This document shows positions 17,143 to 25,506 of a stretch of 64,000 nt of DNA, in pieces. Origin of the DNA: an uncultured Parabacteroides sp. (lineage in GTDB: Bacteria > Bacteroidota > Bacteroidia > Bacteroidales > Tannerellaceae); assembly GCA_910577325.1 (NCBI GenBank), contig CAJTMR010000011.1, positions 1-64,000 on the forward strand. The letters are read 5' to 3'. Each line of letters opens with the position of its first letter. Positions within the stretch are counted from its first letter, which is position 1. Below the pieces are notes generated by a model. The model worked only from the letters and a program-made list of their open reading frames with translations, was not told the DNA's origin and did no database searches. The position numbers were made by a program, and so were the translations under genes.

Positions 17143-17706
17143 TTATACTGTCATTATTTCTTTTTCCTTTGCAGCGTAGAGGTCGTCTACTTTCTTGATA
17201 TACTTATCATGAACTTTCTGAACTTCCGCTTCTGCGTCTTTCTCAACATCTTCAGGAGTTCCGTCGGTCTTGATGCTCTTCTTCAATTGCTCGATTGCAT
17301 CGCGACGGGCGTTACGGATACTGATCTTGGCAGTTTCTGCTTCCTGCTTGGACTGTTTAGCCAACTGACGACGACGTTCTTCCGTCAGAGGAGGAATACC
17401 CAAACGGATCACTTCTCCATTATTTTCAGGAGTGATACCGACTTCGGAATCCATGATTCCTTTTTCAATATCCTTGATAATCTTCTTCTCCCACGGGGTG
17501 ATCATGATCGTTCTTGCATCCGGTACAGTTACGGTAGCCACATTTGTCAAAGGGACAGGAGCACCGTAATACATTACTCTCACGCAATCCAAGATTTTCG
17601 GATTCGCCTTACCGGCACGGATATGAGACAACTGTTCGTCCAAATATTCGATCGCGAAGGTCATCTTCTCTTCTGCCGCCTTTACATACTGCTTTATATC
17701 TGCCAT
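17143..17706 (-). CDS. frr: Ribosome recycling factor
   Basis: A 187-residue protein that, with EF-G, splits the post-termination ribosome. The hallmark segments are all present: HIRAGKANPKILD near the N-terminus, YYGAPVPLTNVATV, then PWEKKIIKDIEKGI, and the long charged helices IRNARRDAIEQLKK near residue 130. Length is standard (about 185). A clear -7 box lies upstream. rsgA follows after about 90 bp. Confidence 0.95.
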   Translation of the reverse strand: MADIKQYVKAAEEKMTFAIEYLDEQLSHIRAGKANPKILDCVRVMYYGAPVPLTNVATVTVPDARTIMITPWEKKIIKDIEKGIMDSEVGITPENNGEVIRLGIPPLTEERRRQLAKQSKQEAETAKISIRNARRDAIEQLKKSIKTDGTPEDVEKDAEAEVQKVHDKYIKKVDDLYAAKEKEIMTV

Positions 17707-17747
17707 AAGTGATTGTATATTTTTGTTTTCTTTATTTGTTAAGCAAA

Positions 17748-17755
17748 CAAAAATA
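17748..17755 (-). promoter_or_regulatory. -7 box for frr
   Basis: The minus strand reads TATTTTTG, matching TAnnTTTG, 42 bp upstream of the frr start. Confidence 0.5.
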
Positions 17756-17815
17756 GTAAAGTTTTTCTTTTTGGCAAACTGTTTATGGAAATATGTTGTT
17801 TCCGAACTGTCGGGA

Positions 17816-18976
17816 CTACTTCAACTTTGTAAAAAGGAAAAGCAGATAAAACACACCGACTGCCAAAACCAGCAAGGCGCCTGTTTGCGAATGAAGGGCA
17901 TCGGAGGCGAAACCCATCAAGAGCGGAAAGACCGTTCCCCCGAAAAGTCCCATAATCATCAGGCCGGACACTTCGTTCTGCCGCTGTGGCATCGACAATA
18001 AAGCTTGGGAAAAAAGAATGGAGAAGACGTTCGAATTGCCATATCCGACCAAAGCGATGCTGGCATACAGCAAAACCTTGCCGTCGAACAAAAGGAAACC
18101 CGCCATCGAGGCTACCATCAATACAACACTGACGATAAAGAAATTCTTCGGCGACCAATGAGCAAGAATCAGCGAACCGGTCAGACAGCCGATCGTACGG
18201 AAGATGAAATAAAGGCTCGTTGCAAACGCCGCCGCATGTATATCCATCCCCACCCGTTCCATCAAGATTTTAGGAGCGGTGGTATTCGTGCCGACATCTA
18301 TACCGACATGACACATGATACCGACAAACATCAACAGAATAAACGGATTGCCCAACAAAGCTATACATTCGGCGAATGTGGACGGCCTTCCTTCCGGCGT
18401 CTCTTCCTTGATAGGAGCCGCCCCTAACAGGAAAATCGCGACAATCGCAATCACCATATAGATCGGAAACAGCACACGCCAGCCCAACCCCAGCGAAGGA
18501 ATCGCCGCAGTCGCTCCCCACATGGCGATATAAGGCGCCAGGAAAGAGGCTATCGCTTTGACAAACTGCCCGAAAGTCAGGCTGCTTGCCAATTTGTCTC
18601 CAGTAATAATATTAGACAGAAGCGGGTTAAGAGAGGTCTGCATCAAAGCATTCCCGATGCCCAATAAAGAAAAAGAGACCAGCATCACCACATAGCCATC
18701 GCCGAAACACGGGATCAGCAACGAGACAAGAGTGACGGCCAAACTCAGCATGACCGTCTTTTTCCGCCCGATCTTATTCATCAACATCCCTGTCGGCACG
18801 GAAAAGATCAGGAACCAGAAAAACACTAAGGATGGAAAAATATTCGCCTCGGAATCTGTCAATCCTAAATCAAGTTTCACATAGTTGGAGGCGATTCCTA
18901 CCAAATCCACAAATCCCATCGTGAAGAAGACAAGCATCACCGGGATCAATCTTAGATACAATTTTTTCTCTTTCAT
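17816..18976 (-). CDS. MFS sugar permease, probably for fructose
   Basis: A 386-residue inner-membrane transporter with about 12 hydrophobic helices and the MFS signature MLMNKIGRKKTVML between helices 2 and 3. It is the last gene of a minus-strand set GH32 - fructokinase - permease, with its start only 2 bp from the fructokinase stop. That arrangement parallels the fructan locus of Bacteroides thetaiotaomicron, where a permease next to fructokinase and GH32 enzymes imports fructose. Fructose as substrate is inferred from context. Confidence 0.82.
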   Translation of the reverse strand: MKEKKLYLRLIPVMLVFFTMGFVDLVGIASNYVKLDLGLTDSEANIFPSLVFFWFLIFSVPTGMLMNKIGRKKTVMLSLAVTLVSLLIPCFGDGYVVMLVSFSLLGIGNALMQTSLNPLLSNIITGDKLASSLTFGQFVKAIASFLAPYIAMWGATAAIPSLGLGWRVLFPIYMVIAIVAIFLLGAAPIKEETPEGRPSTFAECIALLGNPFILLMFVGIMCHVGIDVGTNTTAPKILMERVGMDIHAAAFATSLYFIFRTIGCLTGSLILAHWSPKNFFIVSVVLMVASMAGFLLFDGKVLLYASIALVGYGNSNVFSILFSQALLSMPQRQNEVSGLMIMGLFGGTVFPLLMGFASDALHSQTGALLVLAVGVFYLLFLFTKLK

Positions 18977-18978
18977 GG

Positions 18979-19848
18979 TCAGTCTTTATTCGGATAAGCA
19001 GGCCATGCACCTTCTTTCGTACAGACGAAAGCTGCCGTCTCGACTGCCCGCTGATGGGCTTCGCGCAAGGATTTGCCAGTTAATATGGAATAAACGAATG
19101 CACCGGAGAAAGAATCTCCCGCTCCGACCGTGTCGGCCACTTCCACTTCAGGAGTAAGGAGCGTCGACTTGTCATCGGCCGTATAGATGGAACTATAGCG
19201 GCTACCGGCCGTCAGGATCATATAGCGCAAGCTATAACGTTCGACCAATTGGCGGCAAGCCGTATCTTCATCATCCGAAAGAGAGAACATCACCCGCATC
19301 AGGCATAACTCCTCATCATTGATCTTGAGCACGTTTGCCTTCTCCAGCATATCTGCAATCAACTCTTTGGAATAATAAGACTGGCGGATATTGATATCAA
19401 AGAACCGGAGTGCCTCTTCGCGGGCATGCGAAAGCAGCGTATGGATCGTCGTACGTGATTCGGACGAACGTTGCGCCAACGTGCCGAAACAGACGGCATC
19501 CGCTTTTTCCACCAAGGCAACGGCTTCCTGAGTCAAAGGTATATGGTCCCAAGCGACACCTTCGATGATCGTATAGGCCGGGATGCCGTCTTTCAACTCC
19601 ACCATTACGCTCCCGGTAGGATATTCGACTGTCCCTAATGAATGGCAGATACCGTTCTTATCCAACTCCTGGACAATTTCCGTCCCGGACACATCGTTCC
19701 CTACTGCGCTGACCGCATATCCTTCGGCTCCCAGCCGGGCCGCATGATACACAAAATTGACCGGAGCGCCTCCGGCACGCTTTCCCGTTGGCAAAACATC
19801 CCAAAGGAGTTCACCTATACCGACAACAACAGGCTTATCTTCTTTCAT
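18979..19848 (-). CDS. Fructokinase (PfkB family)
   Basis: A 289-residue ribokinase-fold kinase that would make fructose 6-phosphate from imported fructose and ATP. Motifs: GIGELLWDVLP at the N-terminus, GGAPVNFVYHAARLG for substrate binding, and DTVGAGDSFSGAFVY near residue 247 with the catalytic Asp. It sits between the GH32 gene and the permease gene on the same strand, which supports fructose as substrate. Length fits bacterial fructokinases. Confidence 0.88.
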   Translation of the reverse strand: MKEDKPVVVGIGELLWDVLPTGKRAGGAPVNFVYHAARLGAEGYAVSAVGNDVSGTEIVQELDKNGICHSLGTVEYPTGSVMVELKDGIPAYTIIEGVAWDHIPLTQEAVALVEKADAVCFGTLAQRSSESRTTIHTLLSHAREEALRFFDINIRQSYYSKELIADMLEKANVLKINDEELCLMRVMFSLSDDEDTACRQLVERYSLRYMILTAGSRYSSIYTADDKSTLLTPEVEVADTVGAGDSFSGAFVYSILTGKSLREAHQRAVETAAFVCTKEGAWPAYPNKD

Positions 19849-19921
19849 GATATATTGATTTTTAATGAAACAATTATAGATATTTATAGTTTATACATTC
19901 AGACGGGAACACTCGTTTTTT

Positions 19922-21805
19922 CTATAACCCCAGTACATGCAAACGACAACTCATCACCTTTGTCGAACCGTTTCGGCTATAAAAAGATAGGCTGTTATAG
20001 GGTTCGTTCGGGAACACCAAGTTGGTCATGGCAACCTTCCCGCCGTCCAAGAAGATTTCGACAGAGCATTTGTCCACAAAAATCCGGAGCCGGTGTTGTT
20101 TGTCTTTTGACAGCGGCGCCCAAGTAGCCAAAGCGAAATCGTCTACATAGTTAATGGAATTCTTCACACGACCGTCATGCGCCTCTTTTTCGTGCGGAAT
20201 GGCGTTCTTACCGAAGTCTACAATTCCACTACAGACACGGTCCATCACCAACTTGCCGCTCTTGCCGTCCAGGTAGATATCTACATATTCACCTTTGCCA
20301 TTCATCAGTTTGAAGCCGGAACAATCGGCATCGGCAACCAGTTCGATATCCATTTCAAAAGCACCGTCATTAACTGCGAACAAGGTATCGACCGTAAACT
20401 CTTTTCCGCTTTCCACGATAAAAGCCGGGATTTTCTTAGTCTCTCTTCGCAAAGCTTCCAATTCTTTTACCGGGTTGACAGCCAAATAGACATCTTTGCC
20501 TTCGGAATACATCGTCAACTCGCGGGGCAGGGCGTTAGCACTACGATACTGTCGTGTCGGGACGATATTGGCATACTGCCAGTTGCTCATCCAAGGCATG
20601 GCTATCACACGGTCGCCAGTATTGGAAAAGCAAACGGTTGCATAGTGGTCTTTCCCCCAGTCCAACCACTTAACCACTTCGGGTTTCGTGTCGCAGACGA
20701 AATTCGTCCCATCGAAATCACCGATAAAATACTGCGTAGCGGAACCGCCGAACAGACAGCCCGGATTGACATTCACGATCAGCGCCCACTTTTTGTCATT
20801 TTCGTTTCCATTGACAGGCAGTTGTACCATGTCAGGACATTCGAACTGGCTCGGTTGCACTCCGTATCCATAGCCGAAAGCACTCATATAAGTCCAGTCT
20901 TTCAAATCTTTGGAAGAGAAAAAACGCATTTCCTTATCAGCCGAAACGATCATCACCCACTTCTGTTCCGGTTCGTACCAGAACACTTTCGGATCACGAA
21001 AGTCCTTCAAGCCATCGAACGGTGTCAGGACCGGGTTCCTTTCATATTTCGTAAAAGTTCGCCCGTTATCCCGGCTGTAAGCCATACATTCGATCTGCCC
21101 GTTCTTGTCGCTGGCGGAAGTATAGAAAGAGATAACCGTACCCTCACCGTAACCGGCCGTGTTCTTCACATCCACGACCGAACTGCCGGAGAAGATGTGT
21201 CCCATCGTATCACGCGCCAAAGCAACCGGAAGATGTTCCCAATGCACCAAGTCACGACTGACCGAATGCCCCCAGTGCATGTTTCCCCATACGGCGCCAT
21301 AAGGATTATACTGAAAATAGAGATGATATTCGCCATCCTTATACACCAACCCGTTAGCATCATTCATCCAGCCGTAGAGTGGCGTATGATGATAGAGCGG
21401 ACGAAAAATATCGCGATTTACCGCATCAAACGTATCCGACAATCGCATTTGTTTCCAACAGATCGCGTCTTTCGGCGTTTTACGGATACGGACAAACGCC
21501 TCTTTTGCTCCTGCCGGCAATTCGAACGGGACAAAATAGTCGATGTTCTTCCTGGCCAAGCGGACATCCATATCCGTATCAGCAGGATCACCGGTCACCA
21601 GACAGACCTGCCCCTCCGCCGTTTTCTCCTCAACCGGAAGCAAAAGATATTTAGTCGGATTCGTGATGCGGACAAGCGTCAGGGTATCCCCCCGCTGTTC
21701 CAGTGTCAATTCACTCTTATCAGACGGCTGGCAAGAGACTAAGCCCAAAGAAACAACCGCGCCCATAACGAGACTTTTACTGATATTTGAAATCAATGTT
21801 TTCAT
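19922..21805 (-). CDS. GH32 fructan hydrolase lipoprotein
   Basis: A 627-residue lipoprotein: the signal sequence ends in the lipobox LVSC near residue 25. Residues of about 30-130 form a beta-sandwich of the DUF4980 type seen before Bacteroides GH32 domains. The GH32 beta-propeller starts at GWMNDANG (nucleophile Asp), continues with FRDPKVFW (transition-state Asp) and has the acid/base Glu in FECPD. A C-terminal beta-sandwich follows with FVDKCSVEIFLDGG. It would release fructose from inulin, levan or sucrose; endo versus exo action cannot be read here. The residues after the lipid Cys (QPSDKSE) are not a strong surface-export signal, so location is uncertain. It is first gene of the fructan transcript. 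Confidence 0.92.
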   Translation of the reverse strand: MKTLISNISKSLVMGAVVSLGLVSCQPSDKSELTLEQRGDTLTLVRITNPTKYLLLPVEEKTAEGQVCLVTGDPADTDMDVRLARKNIDYFVPFELPAGAKEAFVRIRKTPKDAICWKQMRLSDTFDAVNRDIFRPLYHHTPLYGWMNDANGLVYKDGEYHLYFQYNPYGAVWGNMHWGHSVSRDLVHWEHLPVALARDTMGHIFSGSSVVDVKNTAGYGEGTVISFYTSASDKNGQIECMAYSRDNGRTFTKYERNPVLTPFDGLKDFRDPKVFWYEPEQKWVMIVSADKEMRFFSSKDLKDWTYMSAFGYGYGVQPSQFECPDMVQLPVNGNENDKKWALIVNVNPGCLFGGSATQYFIGDFDGTNFVCDTKPEVVKWLDWGKDHYATVCFSNTGDRVIAMPWMSNWQYANIVPTRQYRSANALPRELTMYSEGKDVYLAVNPVKELEALRRETKKIPAFIVESGKEFTVDTLFAVNDGAFEMDIELVADADCSGFKLMNGKGEYVDIYLDGKSGKLVMDRVCSGIVDFGKNAIPHEKEAHDGRVKNSINYVDDFALATWAPLSKDKQHRLRIFVDKCSVEIFLDGGKVAMTNLVFPNEPYNSLSFYSRNGSTKVMSCRLHVLGL

Positions 21806-21836
21806 ACTATTAATTTATGGCAACAAATTTTTCCGG

Positions 21837-21844
21837 CAAAAGTA
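21837..21844 (-). promoter_or_regulatory. -7 box for the GH32-fructokinase-permease set
   Basis: The minus strand reads TACTTTTG, matching TAnnTTTG, 32 bp upstream of the GH32 start. The direct repeats at 21868-21903 lie immediately upstream on the same strand. Confidence 0.55.
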
Positions 21845-21867
21845 AGACTCCGGTATCAAAGCAGACA

Positions 21868-21903
21868 ATAACAAATGACACAAAAGATATAACAAATGTC
21901 ACA
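21868..21903 (-). promoter_or_regulatory. Candidate operator: direct repeats with 21-bp period
   Basis: On the plus strand ATAACAAATG-A-CACA (21868-21882) recurs as ATAACAAATG-T-CACA (21889-21903), 14 of 15 identical and exactly 21 bp apart, two helical turns. Read on the minus strand it sits directly upstream of the GH32 promoter box. AraC-type DNA-binding domains, such as the one in the adjacent regulator, typically bind such spaced direct repeats. Confidence 0.6.
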
Positions 21904-21928
21904 TAACGCGGAAAATCCTCAGCATCAA

Positions 21929-24640
21929 TCATCCTCCCTGCTGATATTCGGTAGGAGTGACGTTGTAAACCGCCTTGAAACACTTAGCGAAATAGGCGGA
22001 AGAAGAAAATCCTGTCTGGTAGGCGATCTCGCTGATATTATGCTGTTTCTGTTTCAGCAAGACTGCCGCCTTTTTCAACCGGAAATTGCGAAGGAAGTCG
22101 ACCGGACTCGTACCTGTCAAGTCTTTAATCTTCCGGTGAAGATGTCCGCGAGACAAGCCAAGCGCCTCGCTCAACTTTTCGATATTATATTCAGGGTCAG
22201 TATAAACCTGTTCGATCCGAGTCAGGAACTTCCGGAGAAAAAGATCGTCCATGTTCTCCACCTTTTCCGGTTCAGCCGCCAACAGATTGCTGTCTTGCAG
22301 TTTTTGCAACAAGGTTTCGCGAAGTTTTTTCCGTTCCTCCAAGATACGGATCACACGGAGTTTGACAAAATCCATCCGAAAAGGTTTCTGTATATACCCA
22401 TCCGCCCCACCGGATATGCCATACATGCGTTGACGTTCGCCAGTCAGTGCCGTCAACAAAATAAGCGGGATATGACTAGTCACCAAGTTCGTCTTGATAG
22501 CCTTGCAGAGTTCGAAGCCGTTCATATCCGGCATCATGACGTCGCTCAGCACAAAAGAGACATCTTCCGAACCAAGCAAGTTTAAAGCGATCCTGCCATT
22601 CACAGCGGTCAGCACCCGGAAGTTTGCCGAGAGTTCCTTTTCAAGGAAAGTACGGACTTCGTCATCATCTTCGACAACCAATATCGTATAAGGATAAGAT
22701 TTCGAAAACCATTCTTTTTGTTCGGAATCATCCAGCCGAGATGCATCGTAGGCCAACGGTGAAATCGGAACTTCAGTGACATATTCGCCCTTCAATTGCA
22801 TTTTGTCCCGGTGAAGGCTGAATGTAAAGGCAGTCCGTACACCGGGCTCGCTCTCCACATCTATTTTGCCATTATGCATCTTAATATACTCGCCAGCCAA
22901 ATGCAAGCCAATGCCTGTTCCCATACGGCTATTCTCCGAATAAAAACGATTGAAAATATACGGAAGGTTCTCAGGACGGATTCCCGAACCATTATCTTCT
23001 ACGGCAACCGTCACCCATTCGTCCAAAACAGACAGCTTCACGACTATATTTCCTTCCTCCGGCGTAAACTTGAAAGCGTTGGATAGTAAATTGACCAAGA
23101 CTTTTTCGATCATATCCGGATCAATCCAAAGCATACATTCTTTCACATCCGTCGTAAAACCGTAATCGATGTTCCGTACTTTCGCCATATTGTTGAAATA
23201 GGATTTCACCTCTGCGACAAAAGCAACGATCTCCGTCTCGCAGATCTTCAACTTCTCCTGTTTATTTTCCGCCTTGCGAAAATCAAGCATCTGGTTAATC
23301 ACACGAAGCAGGCGTTCGGCATTCTTGTGCACCAGCTCCAGATCAGACAAATAAGGCGAATCATGGAGTAAATACATCAGCTTGTCCAACGGACCGAGTA
23401 TCAGCGTGAGCGGGGTACGTACTTCGTGGGAAATGTTCGTAAAGAACTGAAGTTTGGACGCGGTAACTTCTTCTATCTCGGCATTCAGGGAGATTAGTTT
23501 ACGCCGCTGTTCTTCCTCCTTTTTGTTTATTGCACGCAGCTCCCGGTTTGCGACACGAATTTTCCGGTTGATATAAAAAACATAGACCAATAGAGAGATA
23601 AAACCGATCATCAACAGAATGATGGCCAGCAGGGAATCTTTCAAAAAGAGGAAACGGTTCAGCAATTCCTCCATGCGGGTACGCTGGTTCTCAATACGCT
23701 GTTGATAATTCAAAAGGCGTTCGGCTTGCAAAAGGAGGCTTCGGGCCGCTTCCCTTCCGACAATGCCGCTATGCAACGGTATATATTTATCGACAGGCTC
23801 ACCTGCAATAAGTTTCATAGCGGTCCGTATAACCTGCTCACCTCCGGTCGGATAAAGAAAAGAGGCATCAATGCGCCCGTCGGCTATGGCTTGCAGACCG
23901 ACTTCGGCCACGGCATCCATCCCGATAATCGGGAGCTGCTTACCTTTGACAGGATCTATTGAAAGAAAATATTCGCGGGCGGCGATCGCCATCACATCAT
24001 TATGGGCAAAGACAAAATCAATGGGTTGTGAGAACGACTTTTCCCGGAGCTTCCGGGCAGTGACGTCCTGTTTCCAGTCACCTTCTACCGGAATAAAAAC
24101 CAAATCCTTGCGGTCAGCCAACGCATCCCGGAAACCATTATGCCGTTCCTGGGCAGGCGACGAACCTGTTGTACCCCAGATTTCAAGAATCGTTGCTTCA
24201 GGAGGCAGATACCGGATCGCATATTTTCCAGCAGTCACGCCTAATTCGTAGTTGTCGGCACCGACAAAAGTCGTGTATCGGTTGGTATTGACTTTCCGGT
24301 CGGTGATGATAGTCAGGATACCGGCACGGTCGGCTTCTTCGGCAATGGCAGTCAACGGTCCCGATTCAAGCGGGGAAATAACCAGCACATCGACTTTCAG
24401 GTCGATCAGTTCGCGTATCTGCTCAACCTGACGATCGTTGTTGCTATCAGCATCTTTGATGATAACTTTCAGGTCGTCATAGTTGGACGCCTCGATCCCA
24501 ACCTCACGGATCATCGCCTGCCTCCAATCATCATCGGTCATACATTGCGAAATACCTATCACATATTCCTTTTTTCTCCCGACATCCGAACAAGCCACCA
24601 GAAAAAAACAAAAAAGGAATATGCAACAGATATTTTTCAT
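21929..24640 (-). CDS. Hybrid two-component system sensor-regulator for fructans
   Basis: About 903 residues combining a whole two-component system. The signal/anchor segment ends LVAC; residues of about 25-300 are a periplasmic sugar-binding domain of the LacI/ribose-binding type (YVIGISQC, VLVISPLESG, FVFAHNDVMA); a coiled segment and a membrane helix lie near 336-357. The histidine kinase has its H-box SHEVRTPLT near 405, with ATPase motifs to about 615. A receiver domain has its phospho-acceptor in DVMMPD near 700, and an AraC-type DNA-binding domain is at about 800-903. The periplasmic domain type matches the fructose-sensing regulator of Bacteroides fructan loci rather than the usual beta-propeller regulators. 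I choose the ATG at 24640; an in-frame TTG lies 18 bp upstream. It starts 14 bp after the pyrH stop. Confidence 0.92.
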   Translation of the reverse strand: MKNICCIFLFCFFLVACSDVGRKKEYVIGISQCMTDDDWRQAMIREVGIEASNYDDLKVIIKDADSNNDRQVEQIRELIDLKVDVLVISPLESGPLTAIAEEADRAGILTIITDRKVNTNRYTTFVGADNYELGVTAGKYAIRYLPPEATILEIWGTTGSSPAQERHNGFRDALADRKDLVFIPVEGDWKQDVTARKLREKSFSQPIDFVFAHNDVMAIAAREYFLSIDPVKGKQLPIIGMDAVAEVGLQAIADGRIDASFLYPTGGEQVIRTAMKLIAGEPVDKYIPLHSGIVGREAARSLLLQAERLLNYQQRIENQRTRMEELLNRFLFLKDSLLAIILLMIGFISLLVYVFYINRKIRVANRELRAINKKEEEQRRKLISLNAEIEEVTASKLQFFTNISHEVRTPLTLILGPLDKLMYLLHDSPYLSDLELVHKNAERLLRVINQMLDFRKAENKQEKLKICETEIVAFVAEVKSYFNNMAKVRNIDYGFTTDVKECMLWIDPDMIEKVLVNLLSNAFKFTPEEGNIVVKLSVLDEWVTVAVEDNGSGIRPENLPYIFNRFYSENSRMGTGIGLHLAGEYIKMHNGKIDVESEPGVRTAFTFSLHRDKMQLKGEYVTEVPISPLAYDASRLDDSEQKEWFSKSYPYTILVVEDDDEVRTFLEKELSANFRVLTAVNGRIALNLLGSEDVSFVLSDVMMPDMNGFELCKAIKTNLVTSHIPLILLTALTGERQRMYGISGGADGYIQKPFRMDFVKLRVIRILEERKKLRETLLQKLQDSNLLAAEPEKVENMDDLFLRKFLTRIEQVYTDPEYNIEKLSEALGLSRGHLHRKIKDLTGTSPVDFLRNFRLKKAAVLLKQKQHNISEIAYQTGFSSSAYFAKCFKAVYNVTPTEYQQGG

Positions 24641-24654
24641 GTGTTGACGGATCG

Positions 24655-25365
24655 TCAATTATGCACCAATGTTCCAATGTTTTCGCCACTCATCACCTTC
24701 TTCAAGTTTCCATTGGTATCCATGTCGAAGACGATGATCGGGAGGTTATTCTCCTTGCACATCGTGGTAGCCGTCAAATCCATGACCTTGAGGCCACGCG
24801 TATAGATTTCATCGTAGGTGATATCCGAAAATTTAGTAGCCGTCGGGTCTTTTTCCGGATCGGCAGTATAGATACCGTCTACACGGGTTCCCTTCAGCAT
24901 CACATCCGCTTCGATCTCGATCCCACGCAGGGAAGAACCCGTGTCGGTCGTAAAGAACGGATTGCCAGTACCACCCGACATTATCACGACATTGCCCTGT
25001 TCAAGCAATTCGATCGCACGCCATTTATTATAAAACTCGCCGATCGGCTCCATACGGATAGCTGTCAGCACTTTGGCTTTTACGCCCTGAGCGACAAGCG
25101 CAGAGCTCAAGGCCAGACTGTTGATAACCGTTGCCAGCATCCCCATCTGGTCGCCTTTCACACGATCGAACCCTTTGGAAGCCCCGCTCAGGCCACGAAA
25201 GATATTGCCCCCGCCGATCACAATCCCGATCTGGACCCCCATTTCGGCAATCTCCTTGATCTGTGCCGCATATTCGTTCAGACGAACTTCGTCTATACCA
25301 TATTGTTTACCACCCATAAGCGATTCGCCGCTTAACTTCAACAGGATACGTTTGTACTGAGCCAT
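24655..25365 (-). CDS. pyrH: UMP kinase
   Basis: A 236-residue amino-acid-kinase-fold enzyme that converts UMP to UDP with ATP. Motifs: KRILLKLSGESLMG at the N-terminus, VIGGGNIFRG, DQMGMLATVINSLAL and DGIYTADPEKDPTA. Length matches bacterial PyrH. A -7 box lies upstream. Its stop codon lies 14 bp before the sensor-regulator ATG, so regulator and nucleotide gene may share a transcript, an odd pairing. Confidence 0.95.
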   Translation of the reverse strand: MAQYKRILLKLSGESLMGGKQYGIDEVRLNEYAAQIKEIAEMGVQIGIVIGGGNIFRGLSGASKGFDRVKGDQMGMLATVINSLALSSALVAQGVKAKVLTAIRMEPIGEFYNKWRAIELLEQGNVVIMSGGTGNPFFTTDTGSSLRGIEIEADVMLKGTRVDGIYTADPEKDPTATKFSDITYDEIYTRGLKVMDLTATTMCKENNLPIIVFDMDTNGNLKKVMSGENIGTLVHN

Positions 25366-25396
25366 ATTACATTGATTTGTTTAATTGTTTCTCGGA

Positions 25397-25404
25397 CAAA
25401 AGTA
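25397..25404 (-). promoter_or_regulatory. -7 box for pyrH
   Basis: The minus strand reads TACTTTTG, matching TAnnTTTG, 32 bp upstream of the pyrH start. Confidence 0.5.
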
Positions 25405-25506
25405 CTGCATTTCAATAATTCGACAATGAATTATGTCAATGAATTATAGGGATATCACATTAACACCACACACGCGCATAGGCCTTTAGACAGCCTTACG
25501 AAAGGT

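Noticed and set aside
20177..21742. A 521-codon plus-strand frame opposite the GH32 gene
   Set aside because: It is the antisense shadow of a gene with clear GH32 motifs; its product has no recognisable domain.
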